NCBI RefSeq assembly: GCF_003575975.1
Contig: NZ_QQXK01000021.1
Span: 1-62,720 of the forward strand
From: Galactobacter valiniphilus
GTDB taxonomy: Bacteria; Actinomycetota; Actinomycetes; Actinomycetales; Micrococcaceae
Direction: 5' to 3'
Length of the DNA stretch: 62,720 nucleotides
Below the pieces are notes generated by a model. The model was not told the DNA's origin. It made no database searches and was given only the letters and a program-made list of their open reading frames with translations. A program made the position numbers and the translations under genes. Below, piece by piece: positions 1-10,057 of this stretch; the first letter of the stretch is position 1; every line of letters starts with the position of its first letter.

Positions 1-4
1 CCAT

Positions 5-76
5 TGGGATATGGTGTAATTGGCAACACTACGGTTTCTGGTACCGTCATTCTAGGTTCGAGTCCTGGTATCCCAG
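5..76 (+). tRNA. tRNA-Gln (CTG), copy 1
   Basis: The 5' arm TGGGATA pairs with the 3' arm TATCCCA, and the discriminator is G. The anticodon loop TTCTGGT is closed by the stem ACGGT/ACCGT, which places CTG at the anticodon. CCA is not encoded. It is identical to the copy at 570-641. The unit may start upstream of the window. Confidence 0.95.
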
Positions 77-129
77 CGAGATCAGTTTGATCTTGTGATA
101 AATGCAGTTTCGGCTGCCATATCGCGTCC

Positions 130-202
130 GGCCCCATCGTATAGCGGCCTAGTACGTCGCCCTCTCACGGCGGTAACGCGGGTTCAAATCCCGCTGGGGT
201 CA
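130..202 (+). tRNA. tRNA-Glu (CTC), copy 1
   Basis: The acceptor arm GGCCCCA pairs with TGGGGTC (one G-U pair). The anticodon loop CTCTCAC gives CTC, and the T arm GCGGGTTCAAATCCCGC is perfect. CCA is not encoded. It is one of four identical copies in the array. Confidence 0.95.
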
Positions 203-269
203 CGGATGCACTTGTTTTAGCTGCGTTGCTTTCAACAGCTCCGCGTCGCGAATCCAGGTGCACCAGCGC

Positions 270-342
270 GGCCCCATCGTATAGCGGCCTAGTACGTCGC
301 CCTCTCACGGCGGTAACGCGGGTTCAAATCCCGCTGGGGTCA
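270..342 (+). tRNA. tRNA-Glu (CTC), copy 2
   Basis: The sequence is identical to 130-202, shifted by 140 bases. It is the last tRNA of the first Gln-Glu-Glu unit and is followed directly by a hairpin terminator. Confidence 0.95.
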
Positions 343-348
343 CGATCA

Positions 349-391
349 AATCGGCACCCCCTCTCACGAGGGGGTGCCGATTGCTTTTTCT
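349..391 (+). terminator. Intrinsic terminator of first tRNA unit
   Basis: A hairpin with arms AATCGGCACCCCC and GGGGGTGCCGATT is followed by a T-rich tract (GCTTTTTC). It starts 6 bases after the second tRNA-Glu. Confidence 0.9.
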
Positions 392-496
392 TCCCCCCGA
401 TGCCGAGCTGGGCTCGGCCGGCATCACCGCGTGACTGTGGGCTGGATCGCACCCGCAGGCGGCCGCTCGGCGCGACGCCGGGCGGCGCGCGCTCGG

Positions 497-526
497 TTCG
501 CGTCCTGTGCGCCGATCGGGTAGGAT
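497..526 (+). promoter_or_regulatory. Possible promoter of second tRNA unit
   Basis: TTCGCG (497-502), an 18-base spacer and TAGGAT (521-526) lie about 44 bases before the second tRNA-Gln. This is the only promoter-like match in the GC-rich stretch 392-569, which has no gene. The -35 is poor, so the call is tentative. Confidence 0.4.
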
Positions 527-569
527 GGTTTCTCGTTGGACGGCTCGCCCGCGAGCCGGAAGGCACCAT

Positions 570-641
570 TGGGATATGGTGTAATTGGCAACACTACGGT
601 TTCTGGTACCGTCATTCTAGGTTCGAGTCCTGGTATCCCAG
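570..641 (+). tRNA. tRNA-Gln (CTG), copy 2
   Basis: It is identical to 5-76 and offset by 565 bases. It opens the second Gln-Glu-Glu unit. Confidence 0.95.
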
Positions 642-694
642 CGAGATCAGTTTGATCTTGTGATAAATGCAGTTTCGACTGCCATATCGCGTCC

Positions 695-767
695 GGCCCC
701 ATCGTATAGCGGCCTAGTACGTCGCCCTCTCACGGCGGTAACGCGGGTTCAAATCCCGCTGGGGTCA
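695..767 (+). tRNA. tRNA-Glu (CTC), copy 3
   Basis: It is identical to 130-202 and offset by 565 bases. The spacer between tRNA-Gln and this tRNA differs from the first unit by a single base (G to A near position 677). Confidence 0.95.
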
Positions 768-834
768 CGGATGCACTTGTTTTAGCTGCGTTGCTTTCAA
801 CAGCTCTGCGTCGCGAATCCAGGTGCACCAGCGC

Positions 835-907
835 GGCCCCATCGTATAGCGGCCTAGTACGTCGCCCTCTCACGGCGGTAACGCGGGTTCAAATCCCGCT
901 GGGGTCA
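835..907 (+). tRNA. tRNA-Glu (CTC), copy 4
   Basis: It is identical to the three other tRNA-Glu copies and is the last tRNA of the array. A strong terminator follows 8 bases later. Confidence 0.95.
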
Positions 908-915
908 CGAATAGC

Positions 916-950
916 AAAGGGACCGGTCCACTAGGACCGGTCCCTTTCTC
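916..950 (+). terminator. Intrinsic terminator of second tRNA unit
   Basis: A perfect 14-bp stem (AAAGGGACCGGTCC and its complement, loop ACTA) ends in CCCTTTCTC. It separates the tRNA array from thiL and differs in sequence from the terminator of unit 1. Confidence 0.9.
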
Positions 951-974
951 ATGTTCCCAAGGGAAGGAGGGGCA

Positions 975-1994
975 GTGGGAAGCAACCGCGAAGCCCCACG
1001 CACGGTCGCCGAGGCCTCCGAGGCGGAGCTCGTCGAGCTGCTGCACGCGGTCCTGCCTGTGCACGCCTCCGCCGGTGTCGTGCTGGGGATTGGCGACGAC
1101 GCCGCCGTCTTGAGCCCCTCCGCCGTCAGGACGGTGGCCACGGTCGACGCCGCGGTCGAGGGCGAGGACTTTCTGAGCGTGTGGCCCAGCGGCTACGCGA
1201 CGACGGGTTGGGACGTCGGGTTCAAGTCCTGCGCCCAGAACCTCTCGGACGTCAACGCCATGGGGGCCGAGGCCACGAGCGCGCTCCTGGTGCTGGCCTT
1301 GCCGGCGGCCACGCCCGTGGACTGGGTTCGAGGCTACGCCGAGGGTTTTGCAGCGGCTGCGCAACGTCTAGGCGCAGCCCGCCTGCGCGTGGTGGGCGGT
1401 GACCTCTCCGGCACGCGCACCCTCACGGTGAGCGTCAGCATGAGCGGTGAGCTGCCCGGGCCGGCCCTCCTGCGCTCCGGCGCCAGCGCGGGCGAAAGCC
1501 TGATCGTGGTGGGGGAGACCCTCGGCCGCGCCGATGTGGCACTGGGACTCTTGGCGTCTCGGCGCCCTGCGGATCGCGTGGAAGCGTGGGATCAGCGCGC
1601 TCGCGCCGTGTCCAGGGCCCTCTTCGAGCCCTTGCCCCCGCTGTCCGCGGGGCCGGCCCTCGCGGCGATCGCCGGCGCCGCCATGGACATTTCGGATGGG
1701 CTCGTGCGCGACGGAGCTCGGCTGGCCCGCGCCTCCGGCGTGGGTCTGGAGTTGGATCCGGTCGCCCTGCAGGCCGAGCTTGCCACCCTGGAGGGCTGGG
1801 CCGGGCGGCACGCGAGCCGCGGGCTCGAGCACGTGCTCTACGGCGGGGAGGATCACCTTCTGCTCGCGACGCTCCCGGAGGGAACGCCGCTGCCTACGGG
1901 GGCGCGAAGCATCGGGCGCGTCGTCGAGGGTGCTGGGGTGTCGCTGGCGGGCGAACACCTGGATGAGCGTCGTGGCTTCGACCACTTCGCCTGA
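975..1994 (+). CDS. thiL: Thiamine-monophosphate kinase ThiL
   Basis: ThiL phosphorylates thiamine monophosphate to the active cofactor thiamine pyrophosphate, using ATP in the cytoplasm. The 339-residue product has the PurM-like AIR synthase fold markers: the ATP/Mg motif GDDAAV near residues 40-45, MDISDGL near 237-243 and YGGED near 289-293. I chose GTG at 975 because AAGGAGG lies 4 bases upstream. The in-frame ATG at 951 falls against the terminator hairpin and has no ribosome site. In many relatives thiL follows ddl and the DUF3515 gene, whereas here it stands alone after the tRNA array. No TPP riboswitch is visible upstream. Confidence 0.92.
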   Translation: MGSNREAPRTVAEASEAELVELLHAVLPVHASAGVVLGIGDDAAVLSPSAVRTVATVDAAVEGEDFLSVWPSGYATTGWDVGFKSCAQNLSDVNAMGAEATSALLVLALPAATPVDWVRGYAEGFAAAAQRLGAARLRVVGGDLSGTRTLTVSVSMSGELPGPALLRSGASAGESLIVVGETLGRADVALGLLASRRPADRVEAWDQRARAVSRALFEPLPPLSAGPALAAIAGAAMDISDGLVRDGARLARASGVGLELDPVALQAELATLEGWAGRHASRGLEHVLYGGEDHLLLATLPEGTPLPTGARSIGRVVEGAGVSLAGEHLDERRGFDHFA

Positions 1995-2003
1995 ATCCGC
2001 AGG

Positions 2004-2039
2004 CCGGCGGGCCCTCGGGACTGTCACAGCGCCCGCCGG
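2004..2039. terminator. Possible bidirectional terminator thiL/ltbR
   Basis: Arms CCGGCGGGC (2004-2012) and GCCCGCCGG (2031-2039) enclose an 18-base loop between two convergent stop codons. There is no U-tract, so the function is uncertain. Confidence 0.4.
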
Positions 2040-2054
2040 AAAGCGTTCCGGGGG

Positions 2055-2765
2055 TCAGCCGCGCAGCGCTGAGGAGAGCTGGGCGGCGACGCGGCAGATC
2101 GCCTCGGCGTGCAGCTTGCCGGGGTGGCGGGAGAGGCGCTCGATTGGCCCCGACATGGACAGGGCGGCGATCACGCGTCCTGAAGGCCCGCGCACCGGGG
2201 CGGAGACCGAGGCGACCCCCGGCTCACGCTCGCCGAGCGACTGCGCCCAGCCGCGGCGTCGAACACCGGCCAGCACCGTGGCCGTGAAGCGGGCGCCCTC
2301 AAGGCCGTCCACGAGCCGGCCGTGGTCCTCCCATGCCAGGAGCACCTGGGCGGCGGAGCCGGCCTTCATCGACAGCTGAGAGCCGACCGGGATGGTGTCC
2401 CGCAGGCCGACGGGGCGTTCGGCCGAGGCGACGCACACGCGGTGCTCGCCCTGGCGGCGAAACACCTGCGTGCTCTCGCCCGTGAGGTCGCGCAAGTGAA
2501 GCAGGAGGGGGCCGGCGGCCGCCACGAGCCGGTCCTCGCCGGCGGCGGAGGAGAGCTCCACAAGGCGCGGACCCAGCATGAAGCGCCCGTGCACGTCCTT
2601 GGCCAGCAGGCGGTGATGCACCAGGGCCTGGGCCAGGCGGTGCACGGTGGGCCTGGCCAGGTGTGTGGTCTCCACGAGCTGCGCCAAGGAAGCCGGGCCG
2701 GCCTCGAGCGCATCAAGCACCTCGGCCGCCTTGTCGATGACGCCTACTCCGCTGGGGTTGTCCAT
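2055..2765 (-). CDS. ltbR: IclR-family regulator, LtbR/NdgR-like
   Basis: This is a 236-residue one-domain-plus-HTH regulator of the IclR family. The N-terminal winged helix (about residues 8-60, with [12 protein letters not shown] as recognition helix) is followed by the IclR effector domain. It is transcribed divergently from leuCD. That is the arrangement of LtbR in Corynebacterium and NdgR in Streptomyces, which control leucine and other amino acid genes. By that synteny it should repress leuCD and probably itself from the 112-base divergent spacer, where an inverted repeat is seen. The family and position are clear, but the effector is not shown by the sequence. Confidence 0.88.
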   Translation of the reverse strand: MDNPSGVGVIDKAAEVLDALEAGPASLAQLVETTHLARPTVHRLAQALVHHRLLAKDVHGRFMLGPRLVELSSAAGEDRLVAAAGPLLLHLRDLTGESTQVFRRQGEHRVCVASAERPVGLRDTIPVGSQLSMKAGSAAQVLLAWEDHGRLVDGLEGARFTATVLAGVRRRGWAQSLGEREPGVASVSAPVRGPSGRVIAALSMSGPIERLSRHPGKLHAEAICRVAAQLSSALRG

Positions 2766-2779
2766 GCCGACTAGCCTCC

Positions 2780-2798
2780 CATCTCAAATAGTAAGATG
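2780..2798. promoter_or_regulatory. Inverted repeat, candidate LtbR operator
   Basis: CATCT and AGATG arms flank an AT-rich 9-base centre (CAAATAGTA) in the shared ltbR/leuC control region. The position and AT-richness suit an IclR-type operator or overlapping promoters. The assignment is by location only. Confidence 0.45.
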
Positions 2799-2877
2799 CA
2801 AGACCGCATTCTGGACGTCCCTCGTCCCGCTCTGTGAAAATTGGGGCATCAACACCCGAGATTCTCTGGAGGATGAG

Positions 2878-4320
2878 ATGACGACGACGTCACGGCCGCG
2901 CACGCTGGCCGAGAAGGTCTGGGACGACCATGTGGTCACCCGCGGTGAGGGCGAGGGCGCGCAGCGTCGCCCCGATCTGCTCTACATCGACCTTCACCTC
3001 CTCCACGAGGTGACGTCGCCGCAGGCCTTCGAGGGGCTCCGCCTCGCCGGGCGCCAGCTGCGTCGCCGCGATCTGACGATCGCCACCGAGGACCACAACA
3101 CCCCCACGCTGGAGATCGACAAGCCGATCGCCGACCCCATCAGCGCCAAGCAGATCCAGACCCTGCGCAACAACTGCGAAGAGTTCGGCGTCCGCCTGCA
3201 CTCCCTAGGTGATCGCGAGCAGGGCATCGTGCACGTCGTGGGTCCCCAGCTGGGCCTGACCCAGCCCGGCATGACCATCGTGTGCGGCGACTCCCACACC
3301 TCCACCCACGGCGCGTTCGGCGCCCTGGCCTTCGGCATCGGCACCTCCGAGGTCGAGCACGTCATGGCCACCCAGACGCTGCCGCTGAAGCCGTTCAAGA
3401 CCATGGCGATCAATGTCGAGGGCACCCTGCGCCCCGGGGTGAGCTCCAAGGACATCATCCTGGCCGTCATCGCCAAGATCGGCACGGGTGGCGGGCAGGG
3501 CTACGTCCTTGAATACCGCGGCTCGGCGATCCGTGCGCTCTCCATGGAGGCGCGCATGACGATCTGCAACATGTCCATCGAGGCCGGCGCCCGCGCCGGC
3601 ATGGTGGCCCCCGACGACACGACCTTCGAGTTCATCAAGGGCCGGGCGCACGCCCCCGAGGGTGCCGACTGGGAAGCGGCCGTCGAGTACTGGCGCTCCC
3701 TGGGTACCGATGAGGGTGCCACCTTCGACGCCGAGGTCTTCCTCGACGCCGACGAGCTCGAGCCCTTCGTCACGTGGGGCACGAACCCCGGCCAGGGCGT
3801 CTCGCTGTCCCAGACCGTCCCGAACCCGGACGAGATCGTGGACGAAAACGAGGCGGCCAACGCCCGCAAGGCGCTCGACTACATGGGCCTCACGGCCGGC
3901 ACGCCCATGAAGGACATCCGTGTGGACACCGTGTTCCTCGGTTCCTGCACCAACTCCCGCATGGAGGATCTGCGCGCCGCCGCCGACATCATCCGTGGGC
4001 GCGAGAAGGACCCGGAGGTCCGGATGATTGTGGTCCCGGGCTCGGCACGCGTGCGCCTCGAGGCCGAGGCCGAGGGGCTGGACAAGGTCTTCAAGGACTT
4101 CGGCGCTGAGTGGCGCTTCGCCGGCTGTTCCATGTGCCTGGGCATGAACCCGGACCAGCTGGCCCCGGGGGAGCGCTGCGCCTCCACGTCCAACCGCAAC
4201 TTCGAGGGACGCCAGGGCAAGGGGGGCCGCACCCACCTGGTCTCGCCGGTCGTGGCCGCCGCCACCGCGGTGCGCGGCACGCTGTCCTCGCCCTCCGACC
4301 TGCCCGTCGCCGTCGCCTGA
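2878..4320 (+). CDS. leuC: 3-isopropylmalate dehydratase large subunit
   Basis: LeuC is the catalytic, iron-sulphur subunit of isopropylmalate isomerase in leucine synthesis, working with LeuD. The product has 480 residues. The three cysteine ligands of the 4Fe-4S cluster are visible: C357 in GSCTNSR, and C417 and C420 in [12 protein letters not shown] at 2878 is preceded by GGAGG and matches the family N-terminus ([18 protein letters not shown]). Longer in-frame extensions upstream would run through the regulatory spacer and are rejected. leuD follows 28 bases later, so the two form an operon. Confidence 0.97.
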   Translation: MTTTSRPRTLAEKVWDDHVVTRGEGEGAQRRPDLLYIDLHLLHEVTSPQAFEGLRLAGRQLRRRDLTIATEDHNTPTLEIDKPIADPISAKQIQTLRNNCEEFGVRLHSLGDREQGIVHVVGPQLGLTQPGMTIVCGDSHTSTHGAFGALAFGIGTSEVEHVMATQTLPLKPFKTMAINVEGTLRPGVSSKDIILAVIAKIGTGGGQGYVLEYRGSAIRALSMEARMTICNMSIEAGARAGMVAPDDTTFEFIKGRAHAPEGADWEAAVEYWRSLGTDEGATFDAEVFLDADELEPFVTWGTNPGQGVSLSQTVPNPDEIVDENEAANARKALDYMGLTAGTPMKDIRVDTVFLGSCTNSRMEDLRAAADIIRGREKDPEVRMIVVPGSARVRLEAEAEGLDKVFKDFGAEWRFAGCSMCLGMNPDQLAPGERCASTSNRNFEGRQGKGGRTHLVSPVVAAATAVRGTLSSPSDLPVAVA

Positions 4321-4348
4321 GCGCGGAAAGGATCAAGGAAGAAACATC

Positions 4349-4948
4349 ATGGAGAAGTTCACCACCCACACGGGCATCGGCGTCCCCCTGCATGCCTCGA
4401 ACATCGACACCGACCAGATCATCCCTGCGGTCTACCTGAAGCGCATCACCAAGACGGGCTTCGACGACGCCCTGTTCGCCAACTGGCGCCAGGACCCCGA
4501 GTTCATCCTGAATCAGGAGCCCTTCAAGCGTGGCTCCGTGCTTGTGGCCGGCCCCGACTTCGGCACCGGTTCGTCCCGCGAGCACGCGGTGTGGGCGCTG
4601 CGCGACTACGGCTTCAAGGCCGTGATCTCCTCGCGCTTCGCCGACATCTTCCGCGGCAACTCCGGCAAGCAGGGTCTCGTTGCCGCGCAGGTCGATCAGG
4701 GTGATGTCGAGCTCATCTGGAAGGAGCTGGACAACAACGCCGGCGCGGAGGTGACGGTGGACCTGCCGTCGCAGACCGTGTCCGTCGGTGCCCTCACGGT
4801 GCCCTTTGCTATCGATCCGGATACGAAGTGGCGCCTGACCGAGGGCTTGGATGACATCGACCTCACGCTGCGCAAGCGGGACGAGATCGCGGAATACGAG
4901 GCGGCCCGCCCGGGTTTCAAACCGAAGACCCTTCCCGCCCGGTCCTGA
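4349..4948 (+). CDS. leuD: 3-isopropylmalate dehydratase small subunit
   Basis: LeuD is the small (swivel-domain) subunit that completes the substrate site of isopropylmalate isomerase with LeuC. Its 199 residues are the normal length. [13 protein letters not shown] is the conserved substrate-recognition loop. AAGGAAGAAAC precedes the ATG. It is the second gene of the leuCD operon and should follow the same leucine-responsive control. A GC-rich hairpin lies just downstream. Confidence 0.97.
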   Translation: MEKFTTHTGIGVPLHASNIDTDQIIPAVYLKRITKTGFDDALFANWRQDPEFILNQEPFKRGSVLVAGPDFGTGSSREHAVWALRDYGFKAVISSRFADIFRGNSGKQGLVAAQVDQGDVELIWKELDNNAGAEVTVDLPSQTVSVGALTVPFAIDPDTKWRLTEGLDDIDLTLRKRDEIAEYEAARPGFKPKTLPARS

Positions 4949-4957
4949 TTTCGCCGC

Positions 4958-4993
4958 GCCGTGCCCCGGCCCGTCAGGGGACCGGGGCACGGC
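4958..4993 (+). terminator. Hairpin after leuD
   Basis: The 12-bp arms GCCGTGCCCCGG and CCGGGGCACGGC flank a 12-base loop, 10 bases after the leuD stop. No T-tract follows, so it is probably a weak terminator or an mRNA 3'-end stabiliser. Confidence 0.55.
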
Positions 4994-4999
4994 GCTGGG

Positions 5000-5005
5000 T
5001 ATGAT
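5000..5005 (+). promoter_or_regulatory. Possible -10 of murA operon
   Basis: TATGAT lies about 45 bases before the murA start and directly behind the leuD hairpin. No good -35 is seen 16-18 bases upstream. Confidence 0.4.
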
Positions 5006-5049
5006 GAACCAGCCCCTGGGAAGACCCTCGGGCGGCAGACGAACGCGAG

Positions 5050-6393
5050 GTGTTTTCGAGCGTGTTGAACAAGGTGCTGACCATCAACGGCGGCCGCCCC
5101 CTGTCCGGATCCGTGAAGGTCCGCGGGGCCAAAAACCTCGTGCCCAAGGCCATGGTGGCCTCCCTGCTCGGCGACGGCCCGTCCGTCCTCCGCAACGTCC
5201 CGGAGATCAAGGACGTCGAGGTCGTGACCGGCCTCCTGGAGCTGCACGGCGTCACCGTGGTGAAGGACCCCGAGACGGGCGACCTTACGCTGGATCCGAG
5301 CGGTGCCAAGAGCGCCAACTCCAAGGAGATCGACGCCTTCGCCGGCGACTCGCGCATCCCGATCCTCTTCTGCGGACCGCTCATGCACACGATCGGCGAG
5401 GCCTTCATCCCCGATCTGGGCGGTTGCCGCATTGGCGATCGTCCCATCGACTACCACCTGGCCGTCCTGCGCAACTTCGGCGCCATCGTGGACAAGGCCT
5501 CGAACGGCATCACCATCTCGGCGCGCGAGGGACTGCGCGGCGCCAAGGTGGAACTGCCCTACCCGAGCGTCGGTGCCACGGAACAGGTGTTGCTCACCGC
5601 CGTGCGCGCCAAGGGCACCACCGAGCTCAAGAACGCCGCCATCGAGCCCGAGATCCTCGATCTCATCGACGTGCTGCAGAAGATGGGCGCCATCATTCAC
5701 GTGCGCGATCAGCGCACCATCGTCATTGAGGGCGTGGCCCGCCTGCGCGGCTACGACCACGTGGCCCTGCCTGACCGCAACGAGGGCGCCTCGTGGGCCT
5801 CCGCGGCCCTCGCCACGGGCGGCGACATTTTTGTGGAAGGCGCGGATCAGCGCGACCTCGCCGCGTTCCTGAACACCTACCGCAAGCTCGGTGGCGACTT
5901 CGATGTGCGCATCGACGGCATCCGCTTCTTCCACCCCGGCGGCGACCTGAACCCGCTCGTCGTGGAAACCGATGTGCACCCCGGCTTCATGACCGATTGG
6001 CAGCAGCCGCTCGTCGTGGCGCTGACCCAGGCACAGGGCGTCTCGATCGTCCACGAGACGGTCTACGAGAACCGCTTCGGCTTCACCGACGCTCTCGTGC
6101 GCATGGGCGCCACGGTGCAGCTGCACCGCGATTGCCTCGGCTCGCTGCCCTGCCGCTTCGACAACCGCGACTTCCTGCACTCCGCGGTGATCACCGGCAA
6201 GTCCGAGCTGCACGGCGCCGACTTCGTCATCCCGGACCTGCGCGGCGGCTTCTCGCACGTCATCGCGGCCCTCGTGGCCAAGGGCACCTCGAACGCCAGC
6301 GGCATCGAGCTCATCAACCGCGGCTATGAGCACTTCCTCGAGAAGCTGCAGGGCCTCGGCGCCGACGTCGAGCTTCGCGAGGCCGCGCACTGA
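5050..6393 (+). CDS. murA: UDP-GlcNAc 1-carboxyvinyltransferase MurA
   Basis: MurA performs the first committed step of peptidoglycan synthesis, moving enolpyruvate from PEP to UDP-GlcNAc in the cytosol. The protein has 447 residues with the two inside-out barrel domains of the EPSP synthase family. The substrate-binding motif near the N-terminus (VRGAKNLVPKAMVASLLG) is clear. The reactive-loop cysteine, the fosfomycin target, is kept at about C126 (DLGGCRIGDR), unlike the Asp variant of mycobacteria. GTG at 5050 is used, but GTG at 5062 with GAGG upstream is an equally good start. plsC overlaps its stop by one base. Confidence 0.93.
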   Translation: MFSSVLNKVLTINGGRPLSGSVKVRGAKNLVPKAMVASLLGDGPSVLRNVPEIKDVEVVTGLLELHGVTVVKDPETGDLTLDPSGAKSANSKEIDAFAGDSRIPILFCGPLMHTIGEAFIPDLGGCRIGDRPIDYHLAVLRNFGAIVDKASNGITISAREGLRGAKVELPYPSVGATEQVLLTAVRAKGTTELKNAAIEPEILDLIDVLQKMGAIIHVRDQRTIVIEGVARLRGYDHVALPDRNEGASWASAALATGGDIFVEGADQRDLAAFLNTYRKLGGDFDVRIDGIRFFHPGGDLNPLVVETDVHPGFMTDWQQPLVVALTQAQGVSIVHETVYENRFGFTDALVRMGATVQLHRDCLGSLPCRFDNRDFLHSAVITGKSELHGADFVIPDLRGGFSHVIAALVAKGTSNASGIELINRGYEHFLEKLQGLGADVELREAAH

Positions 6394-7196
6394 TGCGCCG
6401 AACCCCGGCCGAGCCGCTCGGTACCCGCGCCGCCTTCGGCTTTGCCGGCGCCCTGGTGCGCCCCATCATGAACGCGATCATGTCGCGCCGCTGGGTGGGT
6501 CTCAAGCAGATTCCAGGCGGCTCGGTCGTGGTCTCGAACCACATGAGCGAGATCGATCCGCTCGTGGTGGCCCACGCGATCTATTCGAACGGGCATTACC
6601 CACGCTTCCTTGCCAAGGCCTCGCTCTTCAAGATTCCGGTGGTGGGCAAGGTGCTGACGGGCACGGGTCAGGTGCCCGTGGATCGCGGCGGCGCGGGCGC
6701 GGGCGCCTCGCTTGAGGCCGGGCGCAAGCTGCTGGACCGCGGCGGCATCATCGTGGTCTATCCGGAGGGAACGCTCACGCGCGATCCCGATTTGTGGCCA
6801 ATGAAGGGGCACACCGGTGCGGCCCGCCTCGCGCTCAAGACCGGGGCCCCCGTGATCCCCGTGGTGCATTGGGGCGATCAGGAACTGCTGCCGCGCTACG
6901 GCAAGTCGCTCAAGCTTTTTCCCCGCAAACGCGCCACGGTCAAGGCCGGAGTGCCCGTGGACCTCGACGATCTGCGCGGCAAGCCGCTCACCAAGGGACT
7001 GCTCGCCGAGACGACCGAGCGCATCATGCGCGCCGTCACCGACGAAGTCCAGAGCCTGCGCGGCGGCACCCCGCCCGCCGAGCTCTGGGACCCGGCGGCC
7101 CACGGACAGGCGTCCACGGGCCGCAACATCGAAGAGAACACCGCCCCGCGCGAGGAGTCGCCCACCGGCGAGACTCGCCCAGGCACTGAGGAGTAG
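6393..7196 (+). CDS. plsC: 1-acyl-glycerol-3-phosphate acyltransferase
   Basis: It acylates lysophosphatidic acid at the membrane to give phosphatidic acid. The 267-residue protein has the acyltransferase block I H50-x4-D55 (NHMSEIDPL) and block III PEGT at 124-127. The last 40 or so residues are polar and probably disordered. Its ATG overlaps the murA stop (TGATG), so translation is coupled. Together with the next gene, gpsA, it supplies phospholipid precursors beside cell-wall genes. Confidence 0.9.
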   Translation: MRRTPAEPLGTRAAFGFAGALVRPIMNAIMSRRWVGLKQIPGGSVVVSNHMSEIDPLVVAHAIYSNGHYPRFLAKASLFKIPVVGKVLTGTGQVPVDRGGAGAGASLEAGRKLLDRGGIIVVYPEGTLTRDPDLWPMKGHTGAARLALKTGAPVIPVVHWGDQELLPRYGKSLKLFPRKRATVKAGVPVDLDDLRGKPLTKGLLAETTERIMRAVTDEVQSLRGGTPPAELWDPAAHGQASTGRNIEENTAPREESPTGETRPGTEE

Positions 7197-7198
7197 AC

Positions 7199-8220
7199 AT
7201 GAGGCGCGCACCACACCGCATCGCGGTGATGGGATCGGGCAGCTGGGGCACCACCTTCGCGAAGGTGCTCGCTGACGCAGATGCGAACGCCGAGGTGGTG
7301 CTGTGGGCTCGCCGCGCCGAGGTCGCGGCCGAGATCAACGAGCAGCACACCAACGCCAACTACTTGGGCGAAATCCGCCTGCCAGGCAATGTGAGTGCCA
7401 CGGACGACCCGGTCGCCGCCCTGCAGGGTGCCGAGCTGGTCATCCTTGCCGTGCCCGCCCAATCGCTGCGCCAGCAGCTGGGGGAGTGGGGTCAGGCCAT
7501 CGCCGCGGATGCGGTGGTGGTGAGCCTCATGAAGGGCCTGGAGCGCGGCACCGATCTGCGCATGACGCAGGTCGTGGCGCAGGTGCTCGGCGTCAGTGAC
7601 GACCGCCTCGCCGTCGTTTCCGGCCCCAATCTCGCCAAGGAAATCGCCCGCGAGGAGCCCACCGCTTCGGTGGTCGCGTGCTCCTCCCAGGAGACCGCGG
7701 ACTGGATCGCCCGCTCGTGCACACCCGCGTACTTCCGCCCCTACACGAACACGGACCTCGTGGGCGTGGAGATCGGCGGCATTGTCAAGAACGTCATCGC
7801 CCTGGCCGTGGGCATCTGCGACGGCATGGGCATGGGGGATAACACCAAGGCCACGATCATCACGCGAGGCCTGGCCGAGACCACCCGTCTTGCCTTGGCT
7901 CTCGGCGGCAGCGCCGACACCATGGCGGGCCTCGCCGGCCTGGGCGACCTCGTCGCGACGTGTTCATCGCCGCTCTCGCGCAACCGCACCGCCGGCCGCC
8001 TGATCGGCGAGGGCAACACCCTTGATCAGGTTGCCGAGAAGATGACGCAGGTGGCCGAGGGCATCAAGTCGGGTTCCGCCGTCCAGGACCTGGCCGCAAC
8101 GCACGGCGTGGAAATGCCCATCACCGCGGCTGTGGTTGCGGTCATCGATGGACGCGTGGGCGTGAAGGACATGGCCCGCCTCTTGCTCGAACGCGAGCTG
8201 AAGTCTGAGGAGATTCACTG

Positions 8221-8221
<1 letters not shown>
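7199..8221 (+). CDS. gpsA: Glycerol-3-phosphate dehydrogenase (NAD(P)+)
   Basis: It reduces dihydroxyacetone phosphate to sn-glycerol 3-phosphate, the backbone for phospholipids and here also for CDP-glycerol (see tagD). The 340-residue protein has the Rossmann motif GSGSWG at 12-17 and the conserved GGIVKN region holding the catalytic lysine near residue 197. ATG follows the plsC stop after 2 bases, and the stop overlaps the ddl ATG (TGATG). Confidence 0.96.
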
Positions 8222-9342
<1,121 letters not shown>

Positions 9343-9357
9343 CGCCCGGCGCCCGCG

Positions 9358-9399
9358 AACGAGGAAGGCCCCCGGCACACGCCGGGGGCCTTCCTCGTT
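9358..9399. terminator. Bidirectional terminator ddl/DUF3515
   Basis: A perfect 19-bp stem (AACGAGGAAGGCCCCCGGC and its complement, loop ACAC) sits between the convergent ddl and DUF3515 genes. Short T/A ends occur on each strand, so it can serve both directions. Confidence 0.85.
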
Positions 9400-9421
9400 G
9401 CTCTGTGTTTGGGGGCTTGCC

Positions 9422-9922
9422 TTACCCGGCCGCAGGGGCCGAGCAGTGCTTCGAGGCGGGGGAGAGGGAGACCGCGGGGGAGAGCGCGGCGGCCACGGCG
9501 GCCGAGCTCACCTTGGAGGTGTCGATGGTGACCTCGATGCGGGGCACGCGCCCGTAGGCCGTGAGGGTCCAGCTGCCGCCGTCCTCGTTCTCCTTGGCGG
9601 TCCAATCCACGCCGTCCACCGTGGTGCACGGGTCCGAGCTCGGGCCGCGTTCCGGGGTGCCGCAGGAGAGCACGACGGCGGCCGGGTCACCCCAGGCGCC
9701 GGTGGACTGACTCGTGGTCACACGCTTGCCCAGGGAATCGATCTCTTGCGGCAACGCGAGCATGACCGTGGAGCAGGCCGGATCGGCGGCCGACTCCGGG
9801 GCCGGCACCGAGACGGGCACGGAGCACGCGGTCGTGGCCAGGACGGCAACCACGACCACCGGGATCGCCAGGCGACGCAGGGCTCTCGGGCGGACGGGGG
9901 ACTCGCTACTGACAACACGCAC
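9422..9922 (-). CDS. DUF3515 family lipoprotein
   Basis: This is a 166-residue exported lipoprotein of the actinobacterial DUF3515 family. After a basic start (about residues 12-18), a hydrophobic stretch ends in the lipobox LATTAC (Cys about 33). The mature part holds three further cysteines, which may form disulphides, and the family phrase ALPQEIDSLGKR. The start codon is GTG with GGAGGG directly before it. DUF3515 genes commonly sit next to ddl in this group, although here on the opposite strand. The function is unknown. Confidence 0.85.
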   Translation of the reverse strand: MRVVSSESPVRPRALRRLAIPVVVVAVLATTACSVPVSVPAPESAADPACSTVMLALPQEIDSLGKRVTTSQSTGAWGDPAAVVLSCGTPERGPSSDPCTTVDGVDWTAKENEDGGSWTLTAYGRVPRIEVTIDTSKVSSAAVAAALSPAVSLSPASKHCSAPAAG

Positions 9923-9965
9923 CCCTCCAGCTTAGGCGCAGAAGGCCGAGGCAGTCCCCGCTGGC

Positions 9966-9971
9966 TAGACT
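9966..9971 (+). promoter_or_regulatory. -10 element of DAK2-recG-rsmD operon
   Basis: TAGACT lies 86 bases before the DAK2 gene and just after the divergent DUF3515 start. The same hexamer appears before several other operons in this window. No clear -35 is present. Confidence 0.45.
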
Positions 9972-10057
9972 GGTGGGACGGTCGGACGGCACCCTGCGGG
10001 TGTGTCGAGCGGACCGCGATCACCTCAGCACCCGAGCCCAACGCAAGGATTCCTCCC

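Noticed and set aside
1-915. Integrative element using the tRNA genes as attachment site
   Set aside because: The repeats are whole tRNA genes with spacers, not short direct repeats, and there is no integrase nearby.
951-974. ATG at 951 as thiL start
   Set aside because: It abuts the tRNA terminator and has no ribosome site. GTG at 975 has AAGGAGG at the proper distance.
910-975. TPP riboswitch before thiL
   Set aside because: There is no room and no thi-box sequence. The space holds only a tRNA terminator.
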